Source: JACTOJ01 sp032335695
GTDB taxonomy: Bacteria > Bacillota > Clostridia > Clostridiales > Clostridiaceae
Assembly (NCBI RefSeq): GCF_032335695.1
Contig: NZ_JACTOJ010000018.1
Location: forward strand, 1 to 64,000
DNA length: 64,000 bases
Direction: 5' to 3'
Part shown: positions 16,195 through 24,000 of the stretch, piece by piece
Numbering within the stretch: position 1 is the stretch's first letter
Layout of the letters: every line of letters begins with the position of its first letter
The notes under the pieces: model-generated
What the model saw: the letters and a program-made list of their open reading frames with translations, nothing else
Databases searched by the model: none
Told to the model about the DNA's origin: nothing
Made by a program: the position numbers and the translations under genes

Positions 16195-16236
16195 AAGTTT
16201 TAAATAAGTGCAGCTTTTTACACTTATTTAAAACTT
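16195..16236. terminator. Palindrome family copy 1; bidirectional terminator
   Basis: A perfect 16-bp stem (AAGTTTTAAATAAGTG with its complement) lies between two converging genes. Near-identical palindromes occur at 29438-29475 and 45415-45452. Confidence 0.75.
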
Positions 16237-16260
16237 TTATACTTTAATTATAAATTGTAT

Positions 16261-18060
16261 TTATCCCCAAATAGCCTGCAGCTCATCGCAGCTTTCAAGA
16301 AGCTCTTCAAGGCTTCCCTTAGCATAAATTTTGCCGTCCTTCATAACAATTATTTGATCTGCCTGCTTTAGAGCAGTTTTTTTATTAGATACTACTAAAC
16401 AGGTAGCTTTACTCTTTTCAAAGATTCTTGACCACAGCTTATTTTCTGTTGCAACATCTAAAGCACTGGATATATCATCAAATACCATTAAATCAGCTTT
16501 TCTAAGGAACATTCGAGCTGCTGCTACTCTCTGTATCTGACCTCCGGAAAGCTTCATGCCCTTAGGTCCTATAATGGTATCCATGCCATTTTCCAATTCT
16601 TTAATATCCTCATCCATTACTGAAGAGTATATCGCCTCCTGCAGCTTCTCAGCATTTTCCTCCAAGCCAAAAAGTATATTATTTTTTATGCTATCGCTTA
16701 CCAAATTAGGAATTTGAGGGGTATAAGCACTGTGAGGAGAGGCAAAAAAGTCCTGTGGCTTTTCTACCAGTTTCCCGTTCCAATACACTCCTCCGCTATC
16801 AGTAGTCAATAGTCCGATGATAGCCTTTATCAAAGTGGATTTGCCAGAACCTACTCTTCCTGTTATCACTGTGAAGGAGCCTTTTTTCATGGAAAAATTT
16901 ATATTATCTATCCCATTATCCGAGGAATTATATTTATAACTAAGATTTTTTATTTCCATAGACTCTAAAGGTTCATAATTAGCATTTTCTTTGTCCTCTT
17001 TTTTCATATTTTCAGCATAAATATACAGCGGATTATGCTTAACCACCTCTTCAGCTTTAGGCTTTTGCATCAAATCTGCCATTCTTTTAAAGGCAATCTT
17101 AGCTTGACGGTTATGTGCTATAAATTCCCCAAAGAAGCTGGTAAAATCAGCTACAAAATTCAGATAGTATATAAATAATGATAGTTCTCCTACGGTCAAA
17201 GCTCCATTTCTCATAAGTGCTGCTGCCAAAAGCAATATAAAGCCTGTGCCTAAACTTACAGTGTTATAAAAAATAGAATCCAAAAGCTGCATTAAGAGCT
17301 TATCCTTAACCATAAATTTATGTCTGTTTTTATTTAAACCATCTATATAGTTAATTACATTTCCTTCTTCACCTGCTACTTTTATAGCCTGTACAGAAGA
17401 AAATATTTCTCCCATAGCTCCTGTTACAAGTCCTGTAGCTTCTCTTGCATCTCTCCTATATTTTTGCAGCTTTGAACTAAGCATTTGTACCACAGCCACC
17501 ACCGCTACAAGAGGAGTGAATACCACTAAGGTTATTCTCACATTTATACTCATAAGTATGAAAATAGCCACTAATGCAAAAACTACATTGCCTATAAAAT
17601 CTAGAGTCCAGCTTATAGAATCCTCTATCATTTCTGCATCATCCCTAAAGGAGTTCAGTGCCTCTCCTGAGGAGCAGGGTATCGCCTGCGCCCCTGGCTT
17701 TTCCAGTATGCTCTCAAAAATATTTCTTCTAATAAGCCCGCTCATTATGAATCTGTGAAGATTGTCTACTTTTGCACCTACGTATATATTAGCCACTCTC
17801 ATTACAGCATATAAAAGCATGCCCAATACTACCTCAGAAAGATTAAAAGCAAATTTTTCTCCATGGTTTAAAACATCAAAGAATTCTTTAAACAAAACCC
17901 CTAACAGCAGTGGTTCTACGTGTATGAGAATCCATAAAAAGCAGTTCCAGGCATATAAGCCTTTTTTGTATGTCATCATTGACCAGAAAAGCTTAAGTAC
18001 ACTGATCTTTTCTTCCTTATTCTCTTTATTTATTATATTTTTATTTAAACTGGTTTCCAT
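16261..18060 (-). CDS. ABC exporter half-transporter with degenerate catalytic NBD (BmrD/LmrD type)
   Basis: The 599-residue protein has six membrane helices (about 35-330) and one nucleotide-binding domain (about 365-599). Walker A (GRVGSGKS) and the signature motif (LSGGQ) are intact. The residue after Walker B is Asp (MVFDDISSALD) instead of catalytic Glu, and the H-loop His is replaced (VVSNKKTA). This is the known one-sided degeneration of heterodimeric multidrug exporters such as BmrCD and LmrCD. The start ATG overlaps the stop of the upstream half by one base (TAATG), giving translational coupling. The pair is controlled through the leader region at 19832-20083. Confidence 0.9.
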   Translation of the reverse strand: METSLNKNIINKENKEEKISVLKLFWSMMTYKKGLYAWNCFLWILIHVEPLLLGVLFKEFFDVLNHGEKFAFNLSEVVLGMLLYAVMRVANIYVGAKVDNLHRFIMSGLIRRNIFESILEKPGAQAIPCSSGEALNSFRDDAEMIEDSISWTLDFIGNVVFALVAIFILMSINVRITLVVFTPLVAVVAVVQMLSSKLQKYRRDAREATGLVTGAMGEIFSSVQAIKVAGEEGNVINYIDGLNKNRHKFMVKDKLLMQLLDSIFYNTVSLGTGFILLLAAALMRNGALTVGELSLFIYYLNFVADFTSFFGEFIAHNRQAKIAFKRMADLMQKPKAEEVVKHNPLYIYAENMKKEDKENANYEPLESMEIKNLSYKYNSSDNGIDNINFSMKKGSFTVITGRVGSGKSTLIKAIIGLLTTDSGGVYWNGKLVEKPQDFFASPHSAYTPQIPNLVSDSIKNNILFGLEENAEKLQEAIYSSVMDEDIKELENGMDTIIGPKGMKLSGGQIQRVAAARMFLRKADLMVFDDISSALDVATENKLWSRIFEKSKATCLVVSNKKTALKQADQIIVMKDGKIYAKGSLEELLESCDELQAIWG

Positions 18061-19802
18061 TACGCCATCACTTCTTCCATACCATACTTTAATAATTCAT
18101 TAAATTTAGAATCTTTTTTCTCTATAAGCCCCTTCCTATTTCCATATTCCAGCACTGATCCATTCTGAAGTATCAATATATCATCAGCTCTTTCAATGGT
18201 AGCTAATCTATGGGCAATTATAATGCAGGAACGTCCTTCTATAAGCTTATTTAATGCTTTATCTACAAGTTTTTCTGTTACAGGATCCAGTCTAGAGGAG
18301 GCCTCGTCTAAAATTATAAGCTTAGGAGCTTTTAAAAACACTCTAACCAATGAAAGCAGCTGAGCTTCACCGGAAGACATGCCTGTACCTCCTGGGTTTA
18401 CTGTGGTATCTAACCCGTCGCCTAATTTTTCATACCACTCTTCAAGTCCCATATCATAAATAGTATTTAGTATTGTTTCATCCTTAATATTTTCATTAAA
18501 AAAGGTGATGTTATCCCTTACAGATGCATTAAATAACTGAACATCCTGAGTAACATAAGCTATATTTTTTCTCAAAGCTCTTATTGAAAGAGTTTTTAAA
18601 TCTTTATCATTAATATAAATATTTCCTGAATTCACATCATAAAATCTCACTAGAAGTCTCGATAAGGTAGTTTTTCCGCTGCCTGTACGTCCCAATACAC
18701 CTAAAATCTTTCCATGCTTAAGATGAAAGGATACATCATTGAGCACCGGAGTATCCTCAACATACTGAAAATCAACATTTTTAACCTTTAAATCCAAAAC
18801 ATCAAATATGTTTTCCTCTGTTCCATCCTGAAGCTTTGATTTAGTATTAAATAATTCCTCAATACGTACTATGCTGGCAGTAGATTTTTGCATGTCCTGA
18901 AGCTGATTTCTAAGCTGTCCCAGAGGTTTTTCCAAAAGTTGAATATAATTAACCATAAGATAAACTATACCAAGGCTTATCTTGCCCTTATACCACAGTA
19001 TTCCACCTAAAGCAAATACCGCAGCATCGCCAATACCAAACACTACCTCTAAGGTCATCCAAATTCTATAGCCGGATAAATTTGCTTTCAAGGCTATGGG
19101 AAGCCATTTCTGAAGAAGTGCATAAAATTTGTTCATCACATATTTTTTAGCGCCATTAGCTCTGATGTCCTCAGTACTTCCTATGTGCTCTCCTAAAAAG
19201 CCATAAAATTTTGCGGTTATTTCTCTATTCTTTTTAAAATTCCCCACAGCCTCTCCCTGAGCTTTCCAAATAGCTATAAAGGAGAACACCAAAAATACAG
19301 CAAATGCTAAGCCTATTATTATATTTTGGAAGGCTAAAATCACTACTATTCCTGCTACTAAAAGTCCATTATTTATTAAACTTATAAGCAGCTGAGAAAA
19401 AAAGTTAAATAGTGCATTCACATCTCCATCTATCCTTTCTACTAATTCACCAGATTGATGTTCCTTGAAAAAAGTCATATCCAGTCCTATGCAGTGCTTA
19501 ATAAGATCCAGTCTTAATGCGTTAGTTGCACTCCAACCTATATTTTGACTTAAATAGGTTGAAAGCAGTGCCAAAAGCTGCTGTGCAAAGGCAGCAATTA
19601 TAAATACTATTGCTGCTATAATTAAATCTTTTACAGCTTTTTTGCTTTGTACCCCATCTATAAAATAGCTAACAATGGTTGGATTTATAAGCTGAATAGC
19701 TATACTTATTCCCATGACTAAAGCAAGACCAGCTATTTTTAATCTGCTTTGCTTTAAATACTTTGACAAAAGCTTTATATATTTTTTTGTATTAGAATTC
19801 AT
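18060..19802 (-). CDS. ABC exporter half-transporter with intact catalytic Glu/His (BmrC/LmrC type)
   Basis: The 580-residue partner of the previous gene has six membrane helices and one NBD. Walker A (GRTGSGKT), Walker B with Glu (LIILDEASSRLD) and the H-loop (IIAHRLATI) are intact, whereas its signature is weakened (MSSGEAQ instead of LSGGQ). Combined with the partner's LSGGQ, exactly one competent ATP site is expected, as in characterised heterodimers that export drugs. The start is the ATG at 19802, because AAGGGG lies 7 nt before it; an upstream in-frame GTG at 19811 overlaps that site. The substrate is not determined. Confidence 0.9.
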   Translation of the reverse strand: MNSNTKKYIKLLSKYLKQSRLKIAGLALVMGISIAIQLINPTIVSYFIDGVQSKKAVKDLIIAAIVFIIAAFAQQLLALLSTYLSQNIGWSATNALRLDLIKHCIGLDMTFFKEHQSGELVERIDGDVNALFNFFSQLLISLINNGLLVAGIVVILAFQNIIIGLAFAVFLVFSFIAIWKAQGEAVGNFKKNREITAKFYGFLGEHIGSTEDIRANGAKKYVMNKFYALLQKWLPIALKANLSGYRIWMTLEVVFGIGDAAVFALGGILWYKGKISLGIVYLMVNYIQLLEKPLGQLRNQLQDMQKSTASIVRIEELFNTKSKLQDGTEENIFDVLDLKVKNVDFQYVEDTPVLNDVSFHLKHGKILGVLGRTGSGKTTLSRLLVRFYDVNSGNIYINDKDLKTLSIRALRKNIAYVTQDVQLFNASVRDNITFFNENIKDETILNTIYDMGLEEWYEKLGDGLDTTVNPGGTGMSSGEAQLLSLVRVFLKAPKLIILDEASSRLDPVTEKLVDKALNKLIEGRSCIIIAHRLATIERADDILILQNGSVLEYGNRKGLIEKKDSKFNELLKYGMEEVMA

Positions 19803-19831
19803 TTCTTTCACCCCTTGCTTAAAACATGACC

Positions 19832-19861
19832 AAAAAAGGCGCAGATTTATGCTCTGCGCCT
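19832..19861 (-). terminator. Second terminator between leader peptide and exporter genes
   Basis: AGGCGCAGA and TCTGCGCCT form a 9-bp perfect stem followed on the minus strand by six or seven T. It lies 30 bp before the first exporter gene and downstream of the leader ORF. Confidence 0.85.
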
Positions 19862-19878
19862 AAAAAATAAAAATAATT

Positions 19879-19910
19879 AAAAAAGCCGCAGGTATAACAC
19901 AACCTGCAGC
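19879..19910 (-). terminator. First terminator between leader peptide and exporter genes
   Basis: GCTGCAGGT pairs with ACCTGCGGC across an 8-nt loop (one wobble), followed on the minus strand by TTTTTT. It begins about 20 nt after the leader stop codon. Confidence 0.85.
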
Positions 19911-19929
19911 TTGAAGTTTCTTTTATACT

Positions 19930-20013
19930 TTAAGGTTCAATCGCTCCTGCTAGGACGGTCATGTTAAATGTTGTATTAATTTCTGATTGTTTGTTTAAAA
20001 TAGTATTTCTCAT
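19930..20013 (-). CDS. 27-residue leader peptide ahead of the ABC exporter pair
   Basis: A short ORF begins MRNTILNKQSEINTT and ends AGAIEP. It has a near-ideal AAGGAGG ribosome binding site 7 nt before the ATG and its own promoter. Two intrinsic terminators stand between its stop and the exporter genes. This is the layout of the bmrB leader of Bacillus bmrCD, where ribosome stalling by translation inhibitors lets transcription read through. It could instead encode an exported peptide, but there is no Gly-Gly leader or signal peptide. Translation is inferred from the signals, not proven. Confidence 0.65.
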   Translation of the reverse strand: MRNTILNKQSEINTTFNMTVLAGAIEP

Positions 20014-20054
20014 ATTATGACCTCCTTCCGCTTTCATTTTTTACTTACTTTGCT

Positions 20055-20083
20055 AGTATAACATGTATTTTACTATTTTTCAA
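20055..20083 (-). promoter_or_regulatory. Promoter of the leader peptide-ABC exporter operon
   Basis: On the minus strand: -35 TTGAAA (20078-20083), 17-bp spacer, -10 TATACT (20055-20060) with TGT in front (extended -10). The -35 overlaps the stop codon of the upstream serine hydrolase gene. Confidence 0.75.
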
Positions 20084-21084
20084 TAGGCTATATTTCTATT
20101 GTACTTCCATACATTGCAATTCTCATTGCTCATTATAACTGCTTTTATATTACTAGCTTCCTCTACAAAAGAATTGAAGCTGACTCCAGGATCCGAACCC
20201 ATAAGATAATATATGTATCCATCCTGCTTATTCTTCTTAAGCCACACTCCATACCCATATAAACTGCTGTCGTCTCCAGCTTTAGGCGAAAGCATTTCCT
20301 TTGTAGTTTCTTTTGATAATAATTTATATTCTAAAAGGCACTGCCAGAAGCTCATCATATCATCAACCGTGGAAAAAGCCCCACCAGCTCCTGTTCCCTT
20401 TACATCCACACTATAGATATTAGTTCTGAAGCTGTCTTCAGTCTTATCATATATATAGCTATTAGCACAGTTTCCAGGCATTCTATCAAATTCAAAATAT
20501 CCGCTGCCTAGCATATTACAAGGCTTAAATATATTTTCCTGTACGTACTCATCAAAGGCCCTTCCGCTTATTTTCTCTATTATAAGTCCAAGCATAACAT
20601 ATCCTGAATTGTTGTACTTGAACTTGCTTCCTCTTCCATATTGCATAGGTTTATCAATAAAAAGCGGCATAATTGCAGAAGACTTTCTAATTTTGTACAT
20701 AGGATAATCTACCCAAAGCTCATCATACTCTTCCATAATTTCCTCATTAAAATAATCAGGAATACCTGAGGTATGATTTAAAAGCTGGTGTACTGTAATA
20801 TTGTCATCAATTAGGTTAAGATTAAAATCTACTATGTCCCCTAAAGCACTATCCAGTGACAATAATCCTTTTTCCACTAACTGAAGTATGGAAACGGCGG
20901 TAAACACCTTGCTGCCAGAAGCCATAGCAAAGCTTGTATTAATTTTATTAGTTATTTTGTTGCTTTTATCTGCATAGCCATAGGCTTTTTTATATACTTC
21001 TTTATCAGCTTTTCTTATAGCTATAACCCCGCTGAAATTTTTGTCCACTATATCATCAAATTTCTCATATTCCATAGTTATCAT
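20080..21084 (-). CDS. Serine hydrolase of the class C beta-lactamase/penicillin-binding fold
   Basis: The 334-residue protein has the SxxK nucleophile motif (MASGSKVFTA, about residues 55-58), a YxN motif (KYNNSGYVMLG) and a late region (YLMGSDPGVS) in the position of the third box. These fit the broad beta-lactamase/esterase family rather than a specific class. There is no signal peptide, so it is probably cytosolic or wrongly started. The ATG at 21084 and one three codons later are both possible. It starts 1 bp after the stop of the previous gene and is likely co-transcribed with it. No substrate can be named. Confidence 0.8.
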   Translation of the reverse strand: MITMEYEKFDDIVDKNFSGVIAIRKADKEVYKKAYGYADKSNKITNKINTSFAMASGSKVFTAVSILQLVEKGLLSLDSALGDIVDFNLNLIDDNITVHQLLNHTSGIPDYFNEEIMEEYDELWVDYPMYKIRKSSAIMPLFIDKPMQYGRGSKFKYNNSGYVMLGLIIEKISGRAFDEYVQENIFKPCNMLGSGYFEFDRMPGNCANSYIYDKTEDSFRTNIYSVDVKGTGAGGAFSTVDDMMSFWQCLLEYKLLSKETTKEMLSPKAGDDSSLYGYGVWLKKNKQDGYIYYLMGSDPGVSFNSFVEEASNIKAVIMSNENCNVWKYNRNIAY

Positions 21085-21085
21085 C

Positions 21086-21802
21086 TCATTTCTGATTCTT
21101 TAAGTAATCTTGACAGCGGCTAATCCAAAGTTTCTCATGCTCAGCACTGCTCACTATTCTATTTTCCAAGTCTTTAATGCTAAATATATTTTCTTCTTCA
21201 CACCAATTTATACAGTTTCTGAAAAAATCCATATCTCCATCCTTATCTAAAAAAACATAAACATATTTAAAGCCTTTTTTATAAGCCGCCATAAGCCTAG
21301 AATAACCATCAATGCACACCACTCGGTCATCTATCCTGATGCAGCATATCACTATATCCTTTGGCTCTTTTATCCAAGAGCTTGCCATAAGAAACTTATC
21401 TTCTTCCACCGTCAACTGTTCTACCTTTATGTCTTCTATATTTATTTTAAATACATCTAAAGCATCCTTAACTTCAAATACCCATTTACTTTCTCTTACA
21501 AATCCATACCCAATTAGGTATTTTTCTTGAATAAAATTATTTAATTCATCATAAAAAATTTTTTTAAGGTATGGATTCCAATATTTTATTTCATCCAATA
21601 ATCCTTTAAAGATCTCATTACCTTTTGAGGTTTCAAATAATCTAAAGTTGATTATTTCTGCCTCCTCCACATTTTTAATATCATATTCTAAAACTCCACA
21701 TATTTGTTTATCATCATCAGCTAATATGCAGGTATTGTGCTGAAAGCTTTCCTCATACTTTATATATTTAGAATCATAACGTTTTGCTCTGTAGAAATCC
21801 AT
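21086..21802 (-). CDS. GNAT-like protein with a C-terminal ParB-like segment
   Basis: The 238-residue protein has an N-terminal region that resembles an acetyltransferase-like fold (about 1-110; weak motifs, no clear acetyl-CoA loop). The C-terminal half contains CIDGYSRLMAAYKKGFKYVYVFLD, which looks like the DG(H/Y)xRL core of ParB/sulfiredoxin-like nucleotide-binding domains. It lies in a row with the CD3324-family gene and the serine hydrolase on the same strand. The combination is not one I recognise. The function is unknown; both domain calls are from motif inspection. Confidence 0.55.
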   Translation of the reverse strand: MDFYRAKRYDSKYIKYEESFQHNTCILADDDKQICGVLEYDIKNVEEAEIINFRLFETSKGNEIFKGLLDEIKYWNPYLKKIFYDELNNFIQEKYLIGYGFVRESKWVFEVKDALDVFKINIEDIKVEQLTVEEDKFLMASSWIKEPKDIVICCIRIDDRVVCIDGYSRLMAAYKKGFKYVYVFLDKDGDMDFFRNCINWCEEENIFSIKDLENRIVSSAEHEKLWISRCQDYLKNQK

Positions 21803-21904
21803 TTTTCAGTATTCTCCTAAATCATTGATTGTCATTTATAATATTAAAGCTTTATAATTTATTTATAAAGTTAATAATTAATTCTATATTGTTTTTTACA
21901 TAAA

Positions 21905-21926
21905 AAGCTGCCTACTTAGGCAGCTT
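21905..21926 (-). terminator. Terminator of the CD3324-like gene
   Basis: AAGCTGCCT and AGGCAGCTT form a perfect 9-bp stem with a 4-nt loop, followed on the minus strand by TTTTTA. It lies just after the stop codon. Confidence 0.85.
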
Positions 21927-21929
21927 CAC

Positions 21930-22196
21930 TTATTTCTTACAATATACAATTTTCTTAATGCTTTCCACAGATAGAAAATACTCCTCTGCAAGATAGCATA
22001 TTTTATATCCATTCTGATATTTATTTCTAATATCTTCATTTCTCTTTTTTATATATTCACGGTTCCCTGACTTCTCTCCCCACTTCTTTCTCTCAGCAGG
22101 TCCTGCAGGTATATATACATATTCTCCCTGAATATATTTTTGAATTTCTTTCACCAGACTTTCTGGCAAAACATTTTCTACTCTAACATATTTCAC
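21930..22196 (-). CDS. CD3324 family small protein (helix-turn-helix-like)
   Basis: The 88-residue protein begins (GTG)KYVRVENVLPESLVKEIQKYIQG and has a basic middle (PAERKKWGEKSGNREYIKKRN) and a late helix-turn-helix-like part (ICYLAEEYFLSVESIKKIV). This matches the CD3324 family of small clostridial proteins, whose C-terminal part resembles Mor-type DNA-binding domains. The GTG at 22196 is preferred because AAGGAG is 9 nt upstream; the ATG at 22226 lies before that site. It probably is a transcription regulator. A 32-residue ORF precedes it on the same transcript. Confidence 0.75.
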   Translation of the reverse strand: MKYVRVENVLPESLVKEIQKYIQGEYVYIPAGPAERKKWGEKSGNREYIKKRNEDIRNKYQNGYKICYLAEEYFLSVESIKKIVYCKK

Positions 22197-22262
22197 AACG
22201 CTCAGCTCCTTAAATTCATACTTCAAATTAAGGAAGCAAAGCCTGTTTATAGTTAAGGCGAC

Positions 22263-22361
22263 TTAGATTCTATCTCTGTGCAAATTGCCGCCTAAAGTCA
22301 TATATACAGACTTTGCACAGAGTACATCATTCATTGCAGAATTCACTAATAGCTTTCTCAT
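22263..22361 (-). CDS. 32-residue ORF ahead of the CD3324-like gene
   Basis: The ORF starts MRKLLVNSAMNDVLCAKS and ends LHRDRI. It has a GGGAGGG ribosome binding site 7 nt before the ATG and a promoter at 22407-22435. Inside it, CTCTGTGCAAA and TTTGCACAGAG are 11-bp complementary arms about 25 nt apart, so the mRNA can fold on the coding part. No terminator is visible before the CD3324-like gene. It could be a regulatory leader or a short peptide of its own. Confidence 0.5.
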   Translation of the reverse strand: MRKLLVNSAMNDVLCAKSVYMTLGGNLHRDRI

Positions 22362-22406
22362 AGTTCATCCCTCCCACATATTCTCATTGCTACTTTATTA
22401 CTTTTA

Positions 22407-22435
22407 AATATATCATGTACTAGATTATTTTGCAA
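22407..22435 (-). promoter_or_regulatory. Promoter of the 32-residue ORF and CD3324-like gene
   Basis: On the minus strand: -35 TTGCAA (22430-22435), 17-bp spacer, -10 TATATT (22407-22412) preceded by TGA (extended -10). Confidence 0.65.
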
Positions 22436-22459
22436 TAAAAGTAAATTACAATTTGTTTT

Positions 22460-22479
22460 TATGACATGCAGCTGTCATA
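22460..22479. promoter_or_regulatory. Inverted repeat TATGACA-N6-TGTCATA, possible operator
   Basis: Perfect 7-bp half-sites lie in the divergent region between the CD3324-like gene and the VOC gene, about 55 bp before the VOC start. The regulator that binds is unknown; the CD3324-like protein is one candidate. Confidence 0.45.
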
Positions 22480-22529
22480 TTAAATAAGTTATCATTAATA
22501 ATAAACTTAAGTGAAATGAGGTAGATAAA

Positions 22530-22889
22530 ATGAATTTTGAAATTAAATTAGATTCCTTGTATGTATGCGTTAAAGACATGGAGAGAGCCATTAATTTTTA
22601 TGAGCAGCTTTTTAACCATAAGGTTTATATAAAGGATGAAGTCTTCAGTGTTTTTCAGGTGGGAAGCTTCAGATTTTGTTTATTTGATAACAGCAAGGTA
22701 AAGGAACAGGTAACTTGGGGTGACAATTGCCTTCCCAGCTTTCAGGTTAATGATATGAATATTCTGCTTAATAAATTAAAAGAACTGGCATGTGAGATTG
22801 TCTTTCCGCTTACAAAAATAAAGGACAATTGGGTTTTGGAGTTTAAAGACAGCGAAGGTAATGACATAGAAGCCTATTGCCATCTTTAG
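22530..22889 (+). CDS. VOC/glyoxalase superfamily protein
   Basis: The 119-residue protein has the vicinal oxygen chelate fold pattern: DSLYVCVKDMERAINFYEQLF at the start, a middle FRFCLFDNSKV strand and a DSEGNDIEAYCHL C terminus with the usual DPxGNxxxL-like metal/strand motif. Members include glyoxalase I, fosfomycin-resistance and bleomycin-binding proteins, and the sequence does not show which. The ATG has GAGGT about 8 nt upstream. It is divergent from the CD3324-like gene. Confidence 0.85.
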   Translation: MNFEIKLDSLYVCVKDMERAINFYEQLFNHKVYIKDEVFSVFQVGSFRFCLFDNSKVKEQVTWGDNCLPSFQVNDMNILLNKLKELACEIVFPLTKIKDNWVLEFKDSEGNDIEAYCHL

Positions 22890-22970
22890 CCGCAGACAAA
22901 TTTCAAATCACTCAGTAACATATACTGCCAGTATTGTTGGAATATATATTTTTATGTTATATAATAAGTC

Positions 22971-22996
22971 TATGCTTTAAAAGAATGTTGATAAAG
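22971..22996 (+). repeat. Solo end of the GGCTATG dispersed element
   Basis: CTATGCTTTAAAAGAATG followed by TTGATAAAGG, as in the terminal part of the element at 29492-29728. It lies just before the PHP gene. Confidence 0.55.
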
Positions 22997-23024
22997 GCTG
23001 TACTAAAAAAGGACGGTGATACTT

Positions 23025-23906
23025 ATGATAAATAATCCATACAACAGTGATGGTATGTGGCTAAAGGGTAATCTTCATACTCATACGGAAAATAGTCCCT
23101 GCGGACATTATCCTCTTGAAAAAGTTATAGACATGTATACTTCTTTTAAGATGAAATATGATTTTCTGGCTATAACAGACCACTATGTTCTTACAGAATT
23201 AGATAAATTCAAGAACAATGAAGAAATAATTCTTTTCAGCGGAGTAGAATATAAAAAACGTGATCTTCAAACTTTGGGCATAAACATAAGCAGTTATTCT
23301 GACGATAAGGATGAGCTTACCAATCATCAGCAGCTTTTCAAAGAGGTTGAAGCTGAAGGCGGAATAAACATAATATGCCATCCCCATGCCTTTGAAGATG
23401 ATTACTGGCCCTTTGAAAAGCTTACTGAGCTTGAAAATTACACAGGTATAGAGATTTACAACAATAACATAAAGTTTGACAATAAGGGAAGAGCTGTAGC
23501 CACAGACTTATGGGATAAGCTTCTTTCCAGCGGTAAAAGGGTTTGGGGCTTTGCCAATGATGATATGCACGTATTCCAGCGCTGCGGAGGCGCTTTTAAT
23601 ATGGTGCTTTCAAAAGAGAAAAGCTCTCACGCCATTATTGGGGCAATAAAAAATGGAAGCTTTTACGCCTCTTCTGGAATATTTTTAGATTCTATAGCTA
23701 TAAAGGATTCCTCAATAGAAATTAAACTCAGACATCCAAATATTCCTGTGGAGTTTGCTTTCATAGGTGATGGCGGTAAAGTTCTCAAGCAATACACTGG
23801 TAATGAGGGTAGCTATGAAATCCAAGGAAATGAAAAATATGTGAGAGCCTTTATGAGGAGAGAGGATGGAACCATGGCGTGGACTCAGCCATTTTGGATA
23901 TGTTAA
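23025..23906 (+). CDS. PHP-domain metal-dependent phosphoesterase
   Basis: The 293-residue protein has the PHP metal-site motifs: GNLHTHTENSPCGHY at the start, AITDHYVL, FSGVEY, and ICHPHAF in the middle, with a later FANDDMH motif. These fit the TrpH/YciV-like PHP family, which hydrolyses phosphoester or oligonucleotide substrates in the cytosol. The ATG at 23025 is preferred over the in-frame GTG at 23016, which lies only 2 nt after the AAGGA site. The substrate is unknown. Confidence 0.85.
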   Translation: MINNPYNSDGMWLKGNLHTHTENSPCGHYPLEKVIDMYTSFKMKYDFLAITDHYVLTELDKFKNNEEIILFSGVEYKKRDLQTLGINISSYSDDKDELTNHQQLFKEVEAEGGINIICHPHAFEDDYWPFEKLTELENYTGIEIYNNNIKFDNKGRAVATDLWDKLLSSGKRVWGFANDDMHVFQRCGGAFNMVLSKEKSSHAIIGAIKNGSFYASSGIFLDSIAIKDSSIEIKLRHPNIPVEFAFIGDGGKVLKQYTGNEGSYEIQGNEKYVRAFMRREDGTMAWTQPFWIC

Positions 23907-24000
23907 TTCACAGCTTGACATACATATAGTGTGAAAATCGCTATAAACATCAATTCTGATTCAACACAAGGTTTTTAACAAAAGGGGGTACTATTTATCT

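Noticed and set aside
23907..24000. TTGACA with TATAAA at 23915-23947 as promoter of the canonical ABC pair
   Set aside because: The spacer is 21 bp, which is too long for a normal promoter; no better -10 was found.
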